A stretch of DNA of 64,000 nt from Marinilabiliaceae bacterium JC017 (GTDB lineage: Bacteria; Bacteroidota; Bacteroidia; Bacteroidales; Marinilabiliaceae), in contig RHGE01000008.1 of assembly GCA_004296775.1 (NCBI GenBank), forward strand, positions 41,820-105,819, written 5' to 3'. This document shows, in pieces, positions 9,093 through 17,116 of this stretch (its first letter is position 1; each line of letters opens with the position of its first letter). The translations under genes were made by a program, and so were the position numbers. The notes below the pieces were generated by a model. The model saw only the letters and a list, made by a program, of their open reading frames with translations. It searched no databases and was not told the origin of the DNA.

Positions 9093-9138
9093 CTTAGTAG
9101 TTCGTTAAACTTTTGTAATTAACTGAAGAACAGTTTTT
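9093..9138 (-). repeat. R1 right-end fragment
   Basis: TAGTTCGTTAAACTTTTGT and GAAGAACAGTTTTTGC match the right end of R1 (compare 39681-39722). The rest of R1 is missing and an R3 copy starts just after. Confidence 0.5.
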
Positions 9139-9163
9139 GCAAATTTTATAATCAAACCCTTTA

Positions 9164-9452
9164 GACGCTTTGGCAGAAACTTTTACCCCCATGTTGTTCA
9201 AATTGGAGGGAAATATATAGAGAGGATAGAAGTCAGAAGTTAGAGAGGGGAAATAGATGGAAACACTTAGAGATAAATGGAGATACATTGAAACAGATAG
9301 AAATATTTTTAAACAACCTGTACTTACCAAAGAACAATCTCTGCGTCTCAGCGCCTCAGCGCCTCCGCGGTGTATAATGAATCTTGTTAAAACAACAAAC
9401 TAAAGGTAACACCCCTCGAAGAGGCTTTTTTTCAGGGTACTTCTGAAAAAAC
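9164..9452 (+). repeat. R3 repeat, copy 1
   Basis: This is an interspersed repeat of about 290 bp. It contains CATGTTGTTCAAATTGGA, a purine-rich stretch of degenerate 10-12-bp units (GGAAACACTT, GGAGATACATT, AACAGATAGAAATA), CTGCGTCTCAGCGCCT, a small hairpin (TTGTTaaaaCAACAA) and CCTCGAAGAGG near its end. Similar copies lie at 11765-12154, 12160-12515 and 21299-21590. It fills most of the gene-free stretch 9041-9744. The reading frames across it are repeat-derived and not credible proteins. Confidence 0.7.
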
Positions 9453-9511
9453 AAAGAAGCTTAAAAATGTGGTTAATATACTACGATATATTGACTATTA
9501 GATCGAATTTT

Positions 9512-9608
9512 AAACCACTGCGTGGTTTCATGAGCTTTTCGATGAAAAGCAATTCGTATAATTCTATTAAATCGCGTTGGCAAAATGCTTGCAGAGCAAG
9601 CTTAATAG
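9512..9608. repeat. Three 3-nt-loop hairpins in a row
   Basis: AAACCAC-TGC-GTGGTTT (9512-9528), GCTTTTC-GAT-GAAAAGC (9534-9550) and GCTTGC-AGA-GCAAGC (9587-9601) are perfect stems with 3-nt loops. CTATTAA (9564-9570) and TTAATAG (9602-9608) form an outer pair around the third. The style matches the hairpins at 98-143. No protein is credible across this stretch. Confidence 0.5.
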
Positions 9609-9744
9609 GCTTTAAACATTTATGGGAAATGTCAGTTATGCAAAAATTGAATTAATCCCAGGCATAACAACGTCACCTATAACATCTGGCTGTTTTCCAT
9701 CCTTAAGTAATTAATTAATCTCATCGGGAAAGCGGTCAAACTCA

Positions 9745-11664
9745 TCAATAATAGAACCAAATGGTACGATAAGCACTCAGTTTCTCACCCCTCTTGGCCA
9801 ATTCCTTCAGGTATTCATAGATGGGCACATCTGTGTAATTATAAGGCGGAACCGGCTTTATATTCTTTTCCCAGGGATGAAATTCATAGACCCGCGATCC
9901 ATTGGCCAGAATCATTACCAGGCGATGATCCTGGGCAGCCCTCAAATGGTTCTTTCCCAGGCGTGGCACATTGAAAACAGGCTCATCGGTGCGATCTAAC
10001 CCTGGTAACATGCGGGCTTCTTCTTTCAGCTCCTGCAGAATACGCGCCACTGGCACCATGTAACGCCCTGTCTCCCGTTTCCCCTTCATATTAAAGGTAT
10101 AATATGGATCTACCCCAATAGACTTCAAATCACGACGCAATTTGGCCAGCTCAAAACGCCTGGAATTTTCCATGGTATAGACCGTTTGATTATACACAGA
10201 CAGGCCGGCCTTTCTTATTTTCTGAACCGCCTGCATCGATTCCGGGGTTACTTCATAGGAATGCTCAAAATGCGTCACCACTGCCACCTCCAGATGAGGC
10301 GGCCGGTGATACTTCAAAAACACCTCAATGAGTTTATCGGTGATACGCATCGGCAAGACAACCGGGATGCGGCTGCCGATGCGGATTCTAAAAATCTGTT
10401 TTTTCTCTGCCAACCTCCCCATCAGGTAGTCAAGCTGATCATCTTTCATGACCAGGGGATCGCCGCCCGTAATCAATACCTCACCTATCTCCGGATGTTC
10501 ATCAAACCAGTTTAAAGCCTTCTCAATACTGGCTTTAGATGCCATGGCTTTAGGTTCCAAAACACGTTCTATTTCCCAGTTGCGCTGACAATAGACACAA
10601 ATTTGAGCACACGTGTTGAATGGTTTCATAATCGCAATCATCGGATAGCGACGCGTAATCAGGTTGATGGGCGAAGTATCATGTTCTCCCATAAAATCAA
10701 AAGTAACACCACGATCCCGCCGATTATTACACATTATGTCCACATAATCTTTAGGCGGTATTACCTGTGCACGAACAGCATGATCCAGGCCTGTTGTGTT
10801 TTCAAAATCCATCAAACTGAGGTAATAGGGGGTAATCCCGAAGGCTATCTTATTTTGCACGGCCAGCTCAATGGCTTCCTGCTGTTCTCTATTCAACTTA
10901 ATCAGGTCATTTATTGCTTTCAAATCTTTAATAACATGCCGAATATGCCATTTATAGCTATTCCAATCATCGAGATTCCCGTTGAAATACTGCAATATTC
11001 TGGTTCTGTTTTCTAATCGCTTTTGATAGACCTTCTCATCTAATCCGGAAGAATACTTTTTTAAATAACTTTTAATGTCGGCTCCCATCTCATCCAGAAT
11101 GCCCATTCTAACCACGGCTGCCTCCTTGCCTTTGAGCTTTAGAAAATCCGGCACCTCTTTATTTATCGGTTTACCTTCCACATAGATATTAGACATCCCG
11201 GTAACGCCCCGAAAAAGATTAATGAATTCCATAAAAAAGCCAGGTGTCAGCACAGATGATTCCAGGTCGATCTCCCCTTTAGCCAGTAACCACAATATTT
11301 TTAGCGCAGAAAAACCTGTCCGATATTCATTTATTGGAGCTATCACACTTCGAAAAACCCGGATACTCTCTCTCACCGTGGATTTTTCCAGGATATGCAA
11401 TCCGTTTTTTAGTAAAAAGATTTTCCGTTCTACACGTTCCAGGTATTGATAGAGGCGATCACGGGCTTCTTCAAGCATTTTTGCTTCTTTCAAGAGAATA
11501 TATATCTCCTGGTTTGATTCCCATAAGCGATTAATGTAGCCATCCAACCCTTCCTCAAAAAACACGGATAGTTCATTCTCCTCATCCTGCAATACATCAT
11601 CTAAAATCTTCGTTCCAATCAACTTACGACGGGGATTATGAGGTTTTTCTTCTGGTTTTCTCAT
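9745..11664 (-). CDS. KamA-family radical SAM enzyme with long N-terminal extension
   Basis: This 639-residue protein is related to lysine 2,3-aminomutase. The radical SAM cluster motif is CxxxCxxC at Cys352, Cys356 and Cys359 (NTCAQICVYCQRNW), followed by VLITGGDPLVM and the SRIPVVLPMR and VAVVTHFEH blocks of the KamA family. FNVPRLGKN near residue 575 sits where the PLP-binding Lys of KamA is found. KamA enzymes are usually about 420 residues; here about 230 extra residues precede the barrel, charged and helical, without a motif I recognise. It may be a lysine or related amino-acid aminomutase. It stands alone between repeat-rich spacers, with no lysine-fermentation genes beside it. Confidence 0.85.
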   Translation of the reverse strand: MRKPEEKPHNPRRKLIGTKILDDVLQDEENELSVFFEEGLDGYINRLWESNQEIYILLKEAKMLEEARDRLYQYLERVERKIFLLKNGLHILEKSTVRESIRVFRSVIAPINEYRTGFSALKILWLLAKGEIDLESSVLTPGFFMEFINLFRGVTGMSNIYVEGKPINKEVPDFLKLKGKEAAVVRMGILDEMGADIKSYLKKYSSGLDEKVYQKRLENRTRILQYFNGNLDDWNSYKWHIRHVIKDLKAINDLIKLNREQQEAIELAVQNKIAFGITPYYLSLMDFENTTGLDHAVRAQVIPPKDYVDIMCNNRRDRGVTFDFMGEHDTSPINLITRRYPMIAIMKPFNTCAQICVYCQRNWEIERVLEPKAMASKASIEKALNWFDEHPEIGEVLITGGDPLVMKDDQLDYLMGRLAEKKQIFRIRIGSRIPVVLPMRITDKLIEVFLKYHRPPHLEVAVVTHFEHSYEVTPESMQAVQKIRKAGLSVYNQTVYTMENSRRFELAKLRRDLKSIGVDPYYTFNMKGKRETGRYMVPVARILQELKEEARMLPGLDRTDEPVFNVPRLGKNHLRAAQDHRLVMILANGSRVYEFHPWEKNIKPVPPYNYTDVPIYEYLKELAKRGEKLSAYRTIWFYY

Positions 11665-11705
11665 GATTTAGCTGTTTCCTGATTATATGCACCATTCAAG
11701 ATACA

Positions 11706-11764
11706 ATAGATTGTTAGATTTTTGATAATAGACGTTAGACTGATTTACATCCATCTCCTTTTTT
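11706..11764 (+). repeat. R1 left-half fragment
   Basis: AATAGATTGTTAGATTTTTG, ATAATAGACGTTAGACTGAT and TTACATCCATCTC match the left half of R1. The copy is cut off where R3 copy 2 begins. Confidence 0.55.
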
Positions 11765-12154
11765 GAGGCTAATGGTGCAACTTTTACCAATATATTGTTC
11801 AAATTGGATGGAAATACAGAAAAAATGGAAATAGATAGAAACAGATGGAAATAATTAGAAACAGGTTGAAACAAATGGAAATACTTGGAGACAGATGGAA
11901 ACAGATAGAAACAAATAGAAATACTTGGAGACATATTGAAACAGATGGAAATACTTAGAGATAATTGGAAATACATTGAAATAGAAGGTACTTATCATTG
12001 TTAACCTCAAAGAACGATCTTAACTCCCAATTGATGAAAAACCTCTGCGTCTCAGCGCCTCCGCAGTATATATAGAATCTTGTTTGTCCTGTCAAAACGA
12101 CAAACTAAAGGTAACTCCCATCGAAGAGGCTTTTTTAATGACATTTCTGAAAAA
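11765..12154 (+). repeat. R3 repeat, copy 2 (expanded)
   Basis: This copy has the R3 framework but a longer purine-rich section (about 11815-11985) in which units such as GGAAATACTTGGAGACA and GAAACAGAT recur many times. The hairpin near the end reads TGTCaaaaCGACA-like, where copy 1 has TTGTTaaaaCAACAA. It fills much of the gene-free stretch 11665-12632. Confidence 0.7.
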
Positions 12155-12159
12155 ACATA

Positions 12160-12515
12160 AGCGCTTAGGAAGCAACTTTTACCAACATGTTGTTCAAATT
12201 GGATGGAGATACAGGTAAGTGGAAATATATAGAGAGGTTAGAGGGGGAAACAGATGAAAATACTTAGAGATAAATGGAGATACATTGAAACAGGTTGAAA
12301 CAAATGGAAATACTTGGAAACAGATGGAAATATTTTGAAACAACCTGTACTTACCATTGTCAACCTCAAAGAACGATCTTAACTCCCAATTAATGAAAAG
12401 CCTCTGCGTCTCAGCGCCTCCGCGGTATATATAGAATCTTGTTTGTCCTGTCAAAACGACAAACTAAAGGTAACTCCCATCGAAGAGGCTTTTTATCAGG
12501 TCACTTCTAAAAAAC
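12160..12515 (+). repeat. R3 repeat, copy 3
   Basis: It follows copy 2 directly, joined by GCGCTTAGGAAGCAAC. It repeats the same blocks: CAACATGTTGTTCAAATTGG, the purine-rich units, CTGCGTCTCAGCGCCTCC, the TGTC/GACA hairpin and CGAAGAGGC. A degenerate R2-like fragment (about 12530-12605, containing CTTGATACCTGATATTC) lies between it and msrA. Confidence 0.7.
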
Positions 12516-12632
12516 ACAGGTATCTTATCTGTGTTATTCGTGTTCTTCATGGAAGGATATTACAATCCCAGTCACACAAAACTTGATACCTGATATTCAA
12601 ACCCGAATTCTTTATAACTAATCCGAAATAGG

Positions 12633-13229
12633 CTATTCCTTAAGAAGTTCCTGATAGACCTTTCGAAACTTGGCCAGCTTTGGTTTTATTACCACCCGGC
12701 AGTAAGGTTGATTGGCATTATTTTTAAAATAATCCTGATGATAATCCTCGGCCTCATAAAATACATCAAATGGGGCTACCTCGGTAACAATTGGTTTTTC
12801 AAACACACGGGCACCATTCAATTCCAGGATAACCTTTTGCGCGATTTCTTTTTGCTTTTCGCTATGATACAAAATGACCGAACGGTATTGCGTGCCCACA
12901 TCGGCGCCCTGTCGGTTTAATGAGGTGGGATCATGAGTAGCGAAAAAGACTTCCAACAATTCAGTAAATCCGATGACCGATACATCGTATTCTATTTGGA
13001 TAACCTCTGCATGACCGGTCTGCCCTGTGCATACTTCCCGGTAAGTGGGGTTTTCAATTTCTCCCCCACTATATCCCGAACGTACTTTATGAACCCCTTT
13101 TAATTCTGAAAAGAAGGCTTCGGTACACCAAAAGCAACCACCTCCAAATGTTGCTGTTTCCAATTGTTGTGCTGCTATTCCCATAGTAAATCCGGCTATA
13201 AGTATTAATGTTGTAATCAACCTATTCAT
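12633..13229 (-). CDS. msrA: Peptide-methionine (S)-S-oxide reductase, exported
   Basis: This 198-residue enzyme repairs methionine S-sulfoxide in proteins. The family signature GGGCFWCTE gives catalytic Cys32, and GYSGG, GHAEVI, HDPTSLNRQGADVGTQYRS and EDYHQDYF follow in the usual order. An N-terminal hydrophobic signal peptide (residues 4-20, cleavage near AAQ) points to the periplasm or surface, not the cytoplasm. No MsrB domain is fused and none is adjacent. The start at 13229 gives a complete signal peptide. Confidence 0.95.
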   Translation of the reverse strand: MNRLITTLILIAGFTMGIAAQQLETATFGGGCFWCTEAFFSELKGVHKVRSGYSGGEIENPTYREVCTGQTGHAEVIQIEYDVSVIGFTELLEVFFATHDPTSLNRQGADVGTQYRSVILYHSEKQKEIAQKVILELNGARVFEKPIVTEVAPFDVFYEAEDYHQDYFKNNANQPYCRVVIKPKLAKFRKVYQELLKE

Positions 13230-13260
13230 ACGTATTCTTTTTAAGCACTTGACATGAGTA

Positions 13261-13360
13261 ACAGATCGTTAGATTCTAGATAATAGACCTTAGACTGTTT
13301 TATATCCAGCTCATTTGTATGAGCGATAAAAGTTTTGATGAGCAATTAATCCAAAACTGA
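13261..13360 (+). repeat. R1 repeat, degenerate copy
   Basis: CAGATCGTTAGATTCTAG, ATAATAGACCTTAGACTG and TTTTGATGAGCAATTAA resemble R1; the right end has decayed. It occupies most of the 331-bp gap between the divergent msrA and rarA genes. Confidence 0.5.
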
Positions 13361-13530
13361 CTCCCGGATAATTACAAAACAAATCTCCTTCATATATCAA
13401 TTATCACCGCCCTACAAACCTGCGTTTTGATCAGTCATTTCAATAAAAACAGCGGCTCCGATAAAAAGTTCTGCCTAAGAAAAGGCATTATCAAAAAACG
13501 GTAATCATGCGTGCTTCCATTCTGTTTTTG

Positions 13531-13538
13531 TAAATTTG
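13531..13538 (+). promoter_or_regulatory. Candidate -7 promoter element of rarA
   Basis: TAAATTTG fits the Bacteroidota -7 consensus TAnnTTTG and lies 22 bp before the rarA ATG. No convincing -33 box was seen. An AGAAGG stretch lies just before the start codon. Confidence 0.4.
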
Positions 13539-13560
13539 GCCTACTTTAACAAGAAGGATT

Positions 13561-14838
13561 ATGAGCGGATATGCACCACTGGCCGAACGTATGCGGCCCA
13601 AGAAGCTGGATGATTACATAGGACAGAAGCACTTAGTTGGGGAGAAAGCCGTTTTGCGACGAATGATTGATTCCGGAGCCATCTCCTCCATTATTCTATG
13701 GGGCCCCCCGGGTGTTGGCAAAACCACCTTAGCGCGTATCATTGCCAATCAACTGGAAAGGCCTTTTTATGTCCTCTCCGCCGTAAATTCGGGCGTAAAA
13801 GATGTACGCGAAGCCATCGAAAAAGCCCGCAAAACCCGCTTCTTCAACTCCGCCCCCCCGATCCTGTTCATTGATGAAATCCACCGTTTCAGTAAATCCC
13901 AGCAAGACAGCCTGCTTGGTGCCGTGGAAGAAGGCGTTGTGACCCTGATTGGTGCTACTACTGAGAATCCCTCCTTCGAAGTGATCTCTCCCCTGTTGTC
14001 GCGCTGCCAGGTGTATGTATTAAAATCACTGGAGAAAGAGGACCTGGAGGAACTCCTCAATAAAGTACTTACCAACGACATTGTACTAAAAAACAAATCC
14101 TTCCAGATAAAAGAAAACGAAGCATTACTCCGGTATTCAGGCGGTGATGCACGGAAGCTGCTCAACATACTGGAGCTGGTTTATAATGCGGAGGCCAATC
14201 AACCGGAAGTAATTATCACCAATGAAATGGTGACGGCCCACCTGCAACAAAACCCGGCTCAGTATGACAAAAATGGAGAGATGCATTACGACATCATTTC
14301 TGCCTTTATTAAATCCATTCGTGGCAGTGACCCGGATGCTGCCGTATATTGGCTGGCCCGCATGGTAGAAGGCGGTGAAGATCCTAAATTTATTGCCCGC
14401 CGGCTCATTATTTCTGCGGCAGAAGATATTGGCCTGGCCAATCCCAACGCGCTACTATTGGCAACCAACTGTTTTGAAGCCATCAGCATGGTAGGCTGGC
14501 CCGAATCCCGGATTATCCTGTCACAGGTAACCATTTACCTGGCTACAAGCGCCAAAAGCAATTCGGCTTACATGGCCATTAATGAAGCTCAGCAACTGGT
14601 TAAACAGTCGGGTAACCTGCCGGTGCCGTTACACTTGAGAAATGCCCCCACCAAACTAATGAAAGAACTGGGATATGGACAGGCGTATAAATATTCCCAC
14701 AACTACCCAAATAATTTTGTGATACAGGATTTCATGCCGGAAGAAGTAAAAAACAGGACACTTTACACTCCCCAGGCAAATGCCCAGGAGGTTAAAATAA
14801 AAGACCGGCAAGACAAACTGTGGAAAAGAAAAAAATAG
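13561..14838 (+). CDS. rarA: Replication-associated recombination protein A (AAA+ ATPase)
   Basis: This 425-residue clamp-loader-like AAA+ ATPase of the RarA/MgsA family acts at stalled replication forks. Walker A is GPPGVGKTT (about residues 49-57), Walker B is LFIDEIHRF, the sensor segment is GATTENPSFEV, and the C-terminal oligomerisation region contains GGEDPKFIARRL and AAEDIGLANP. Length and motif order are standard for the family. It is followed 68 bp downstream by a UPF0158 gene on the same strand. Confidence 0.95.
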   Translation: MSGYAPLAERMRPKKLDDYIGQKHLVGEKAVLRRMIDSGAISSIILWGPPGVGKTTLARIIANQLERPFYVLSAVNSGVKDVREAIEKARKTRFFNSAPPILFIDEIHRFSKSQQDSLLGAVEEGVVTLIGATTENPSFEVISPLLSRCQVYVLKSLEKEDLEELLNKVLTNDIVLKNKSFQIKENEALLRYSGGDARKLLNILELVYNAEANQPEVIITNEMVTAHLQQNPAQYDKNGEMHYDIISAFIKSIRGSDPDAAVYWLARMVEGGEDPKFIARRLIISAAEDIGLANPNALLLATNCFEAISMVGWPESRIILSQVTIYLATSAKSNSAYMAINEAQQLVKQSGNLPVPLHLRNAPTKLMKELGYGQAYKYSHNYPNNFVIQDFMPEEVKNRTLYTPQANAQEVKIKDRQDKLWKRKK

Positions 14839-14906
14839 AGCAGGCTATTTGTTGATGTATAATTTACACTATTTCCTTAAATGAGTGTATCGAACCTAAA
14901 ATTGAA

Positions 14907-15353
14907 ATGATCATGTCAAATTACCCGAAAGAACTTATCAATAGCATCGCCCAATCAATAGATGCGGGTTTTATCTGTTTTGTTAATCCCCTTTCCAAGG
15001 AGATGGAAGAAGTCCCCCAACTTTTTATCGAAGATCCTCATGAATATGAAATGGTAACCGGTTTCACAGCTGAAACCATGAATTTAAAATACACCAATTG
15101 GGAAACCTATCTCACCATTGAACCATTAAGATCACATGACTCCTTTAAAATAATGGAAGCTTTTGCCGATGAAATGGAAGATTCCGCCTTACAACAGGAA
15201 CTTTTTAATGCCTTGAATCGCCGTCGTCCATTCGCTCATTTCAAAGCAATCATCGACGACTCACCTTTCCGACAGGCATGGTTTGACTTCAAACAACAAA
15301 AACTGGAAGCGTATGTAAATGATGAACTGAATGATAGTTCATTGGATTTTTGA
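14907..15353 (+). CDS. UPF0158 family protein
   Basis: This 148-residue acidic cytoplasmic protein of unknown function matches the UPF0158 family. The family hallmark is the block LNRRRPFAHFKAIIDDSPFRQAWFDFK written here in parts: LNRRRPFAHFK, then IIDDSPFRQAW, then FDFKQQ. It may be cotranscribed with rarA. Its last codons (SLDF, stop) overlap the start of an R1 repeat, so the C-terminus may have been reshaped by that repeat. ATG 14913 is an alternative start. Confidence 0.85.
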   Translation: MIMSNYPKELINSIAQSIDAGFICFVNPLSKEMEEVPQLFIEDPHEYEMVTGFTAETMNLKYTNWETYLTIEPLRSHDSFKIMEAFADEMEDSALQQELFNALNRRRPFAHFKAIIDDSPFRQAWFDFKQQKLEAYVNDELNDSSLDF

Positions 15354-15475
15354 TAATAGAATGAAGACTGATTTACGTCATTCAGTGATTAATCCCGATT
15401 AGTCATTAAATAGTTTTAACTATCAAATCAACACAATCTACCTATCAGTTATCACAAAAACTTAACGAACTATTA
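15335..15475 (+). repeat. R1 repeat overlapping the end of the UPF0158 gene
   Basis: TTGGATTTTTGATAATAGA matches the R1 left end (compare TTAGATTTTTGATAATAGA at 11715-11733). ACTGATTTACG and the right end CACAAAAACTTAACGAACTA follow in order. The TGA stop of the upstream gene (15351-15353) is within it. Confidence 0.6.
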
Positions 15476-15477
15476 TT

Positions 15478-15580
15478 CCGTGTATTTTTTGGCAGAATAT
15501 TACCTTTCTGGTTGTTCAATGTTTTGATCCTTGATACTCAAATCCGAGCACTTTTCTGGCTTATCCTGGTTAGATATATC
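15478..15580 (+). repeat. R2 repeat overlapping the end of the Fe-S protein gene
   Basis: CCGTGTATTTTTTGGCAGAA, TTGATCCTTGATACTCAAAT and CACTTTTCTGGCTTATCCTG match R2 at 5965-6063. On the minus strand it encodes the last 20 or so residues and the stop codon of the reductive-dehalogenase-like gene. Confidence 0.65.
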
Positions 15581-16960
15581 AGCCTGTTTTCCTTTTGAAT
15601 TAACTTGTGTGATTACCTTCAACCAGCCCGGTATTTTTTGCGGGGCTGGTTTACGCCCGTAAAACAGATCATCCATACGCACAGCCCACCATCTGAAATT
15701 TGGAAACATTTTAATAGCCCAACGCACCATATTATGCATCAGGTTGTCGGCATGGGAATAAGGACAAACACTCATGCACCTGCCACAATCCGTTCCCACT
15801 TTGCACCAATAAGAATAGCATGCTTCAGAATCAATTTGCCAGCGCCTCACGGTATCGATCTTTGTTTGCTTTTCAAAAGGGATAGCCGACGAAGGGCAGT
15901 TTTCAGCACATTTCATACACTTCCCACAAAAATCCTCCATTGAATCATCATAAATACGCTTGTCAGGAACCAATGGCATATTCGTTGTTACGACCCCCAC
16001 CCTTACACGTGGCCCCAGTTCCGGGGTCATCAGCAGCCCCATACGTCCAATCTCACCCAGATTAGCATCTCTGGCAACCAAGGGGGCGACCACCTGGTAA
16101 TTACCATCAATATGCGCCCTTGCTTCATAACCCAACGAAGCAATCAATTTAGCTAATTGCACAGCTATGGTACCCGCCTGTAAGTATCGCTGAGCCGACT
16201 CCATGATAATGGAACTTCGCGGCGCTGCTTTCACCATCTCTTCATCCATTTCAACGGTGAAGGCAATGCCATACCGGTGCCGGGGCAAAACAGGTTTGCC
16301 ATAACGTTCTCCCCGTCCACCAACAGTATACCAGTGATAATCCCGCATCAAGGTAATCCCAACCGACTTAACGCCGATCTTTAACAACCAATTTTTAACA
16401 AAGTCAGCTGCCTCTTCAGGTTCAATTATTTGCTTCTCTAGTGAAACAGGTGGCTCAATCCGGTCCTGTAAAGCATCAACTATGAAAAAATTGGCCTCTG
16501 CCGCCACAAAAGCAAGAGAATTATAGAAAACAGCATCCTTACTGAGTAATCCGGGTTGTTGACGGAATTGCTCATCCTTCCTGAAATGTTCAGGATGTTC
16601 CGCATAATATTTTTTGAAACGATCACTTCCCGGCTTCAGTTCTTTGCGTGAGAACATAACGGTGCGCTCATCGATACGTCCTTTAGGAAAGGCCTCCTTC
16701 TTCTTTCGAAACAAAAAGGCTGGCACAAATAGGTAGATCCCAAAAACCAGGATGGATAATCCGATAATTCCTGTTACCCATATTTTCCCGGGATAATCCC
16801 AATACCCCAACAACACCAAAACAAACGAAACAGGTAACAGCATCATTGCTTTTCTTCCAGCTGTGGGTTCTTTCTCAATATAAGAACCAATGCCCATCAA
16901 GGTAAGCAGTGCCATCACAGCTAACCCTTCCACCGTTACCAATCCTTCCGGAATATTCAT
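15500..16960 (-). CDS. Membrane-anchored reductive-dehalogenase-like Fe-S protein
   Basis: This 486-residue protein begins with three hydrophobic segments (about 10-27, 38-53 and 62-83) in place of the twin-arginine signal of catabolic RdhA. The soluble part has the RdhA/QueG-type layout: a cobalamin-domain-like region (VKSVGITLMRDYHWYTVGGRG, here in parts GITLMRDYHWY and TVGGRGERYG), then two Fe-S motifs, CGKCMKCAENCP and CGRCMSVCP, the latter preceded by extra Cys (CYSYWCKVGTDC). Respiratory RdhA enzymes reduce organohalides with B12; the substrate of this anchored type is unknown. No RdhB anchor gene or B12 riboswitch was seen nearby. The C-terminal tail (DKPEKCSDLS onward) derives from an R2 repeat. 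Confidence 0.8.
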   Translation of the reverse strand: MNIPEGLVTVEGLAVMALLTLMGIGSYIEKEPTAGRKAMMLLPVSFVLVLLGYWDYPGKIWVTGIIGLSILVFGIYLFVPAFLFRKKKEAFPKGRIDERTVMFSRKELKPGSDRFKKYYAEHPEHFRKDEQFRQQPGLLSKDAVFYNSLAFVAAEANFFIVDALQDRIEPPVSLEKQIIEPEEAADFVKNWLLKIGVKSVGITLMRDYHWYTVGGRGERYGKPVLPRHRYGIAFTVEMDEEMVKAAPRSSIIMESAQRYLQAGTIAVQLAKLIASLGYEARAHIDGNYQVVAPLVARDANLGEIGRMGLLMTPELGPRVRVGVVTTNMPLVPDKRIYDDSMEDFCGKCMKCAENCPSSAIPFEKQTKIDTVRRWQIDSEACYSYWCKVGTDCGRCMSVCPYSHADNLMHNMVRWAIKMFPNFRWWAVRMDDLFYGRKPAPQKIPGWLKVITQVNSKGKQADISNQDKPEKCSDLSIKDQNIEQPER

Positions 16961-17116
16961 GAGTTATTTGTTTAGATTAATCGACCACCAAATCATTCCC
17001 TTATTATTTTATGCAATAACTCGTTAATATTTGGAAATGCCTGAAAACATTTAATCCCTAAATGACTGTAAAAATCCACATAAAAAACCTATGAGAACAT
17101 CTTGATTTCTATATAT

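Noticed and set aside
9094..9330. Reading frame across R3 copy 1, with similar ones at 11683-11976 and 12194-12454 (YFHLFPSVS-like proteins)
   Set aside because: They come from the low-complexity purine-rich repeat, vary in length with it, and have no start or promoter context. They are repeat translations.
9467..9655. 62-codon frame on the plus strand
   Set aside because: It runs through three perfect hairpins and an R1-like piece, and the composition is not protein-like.
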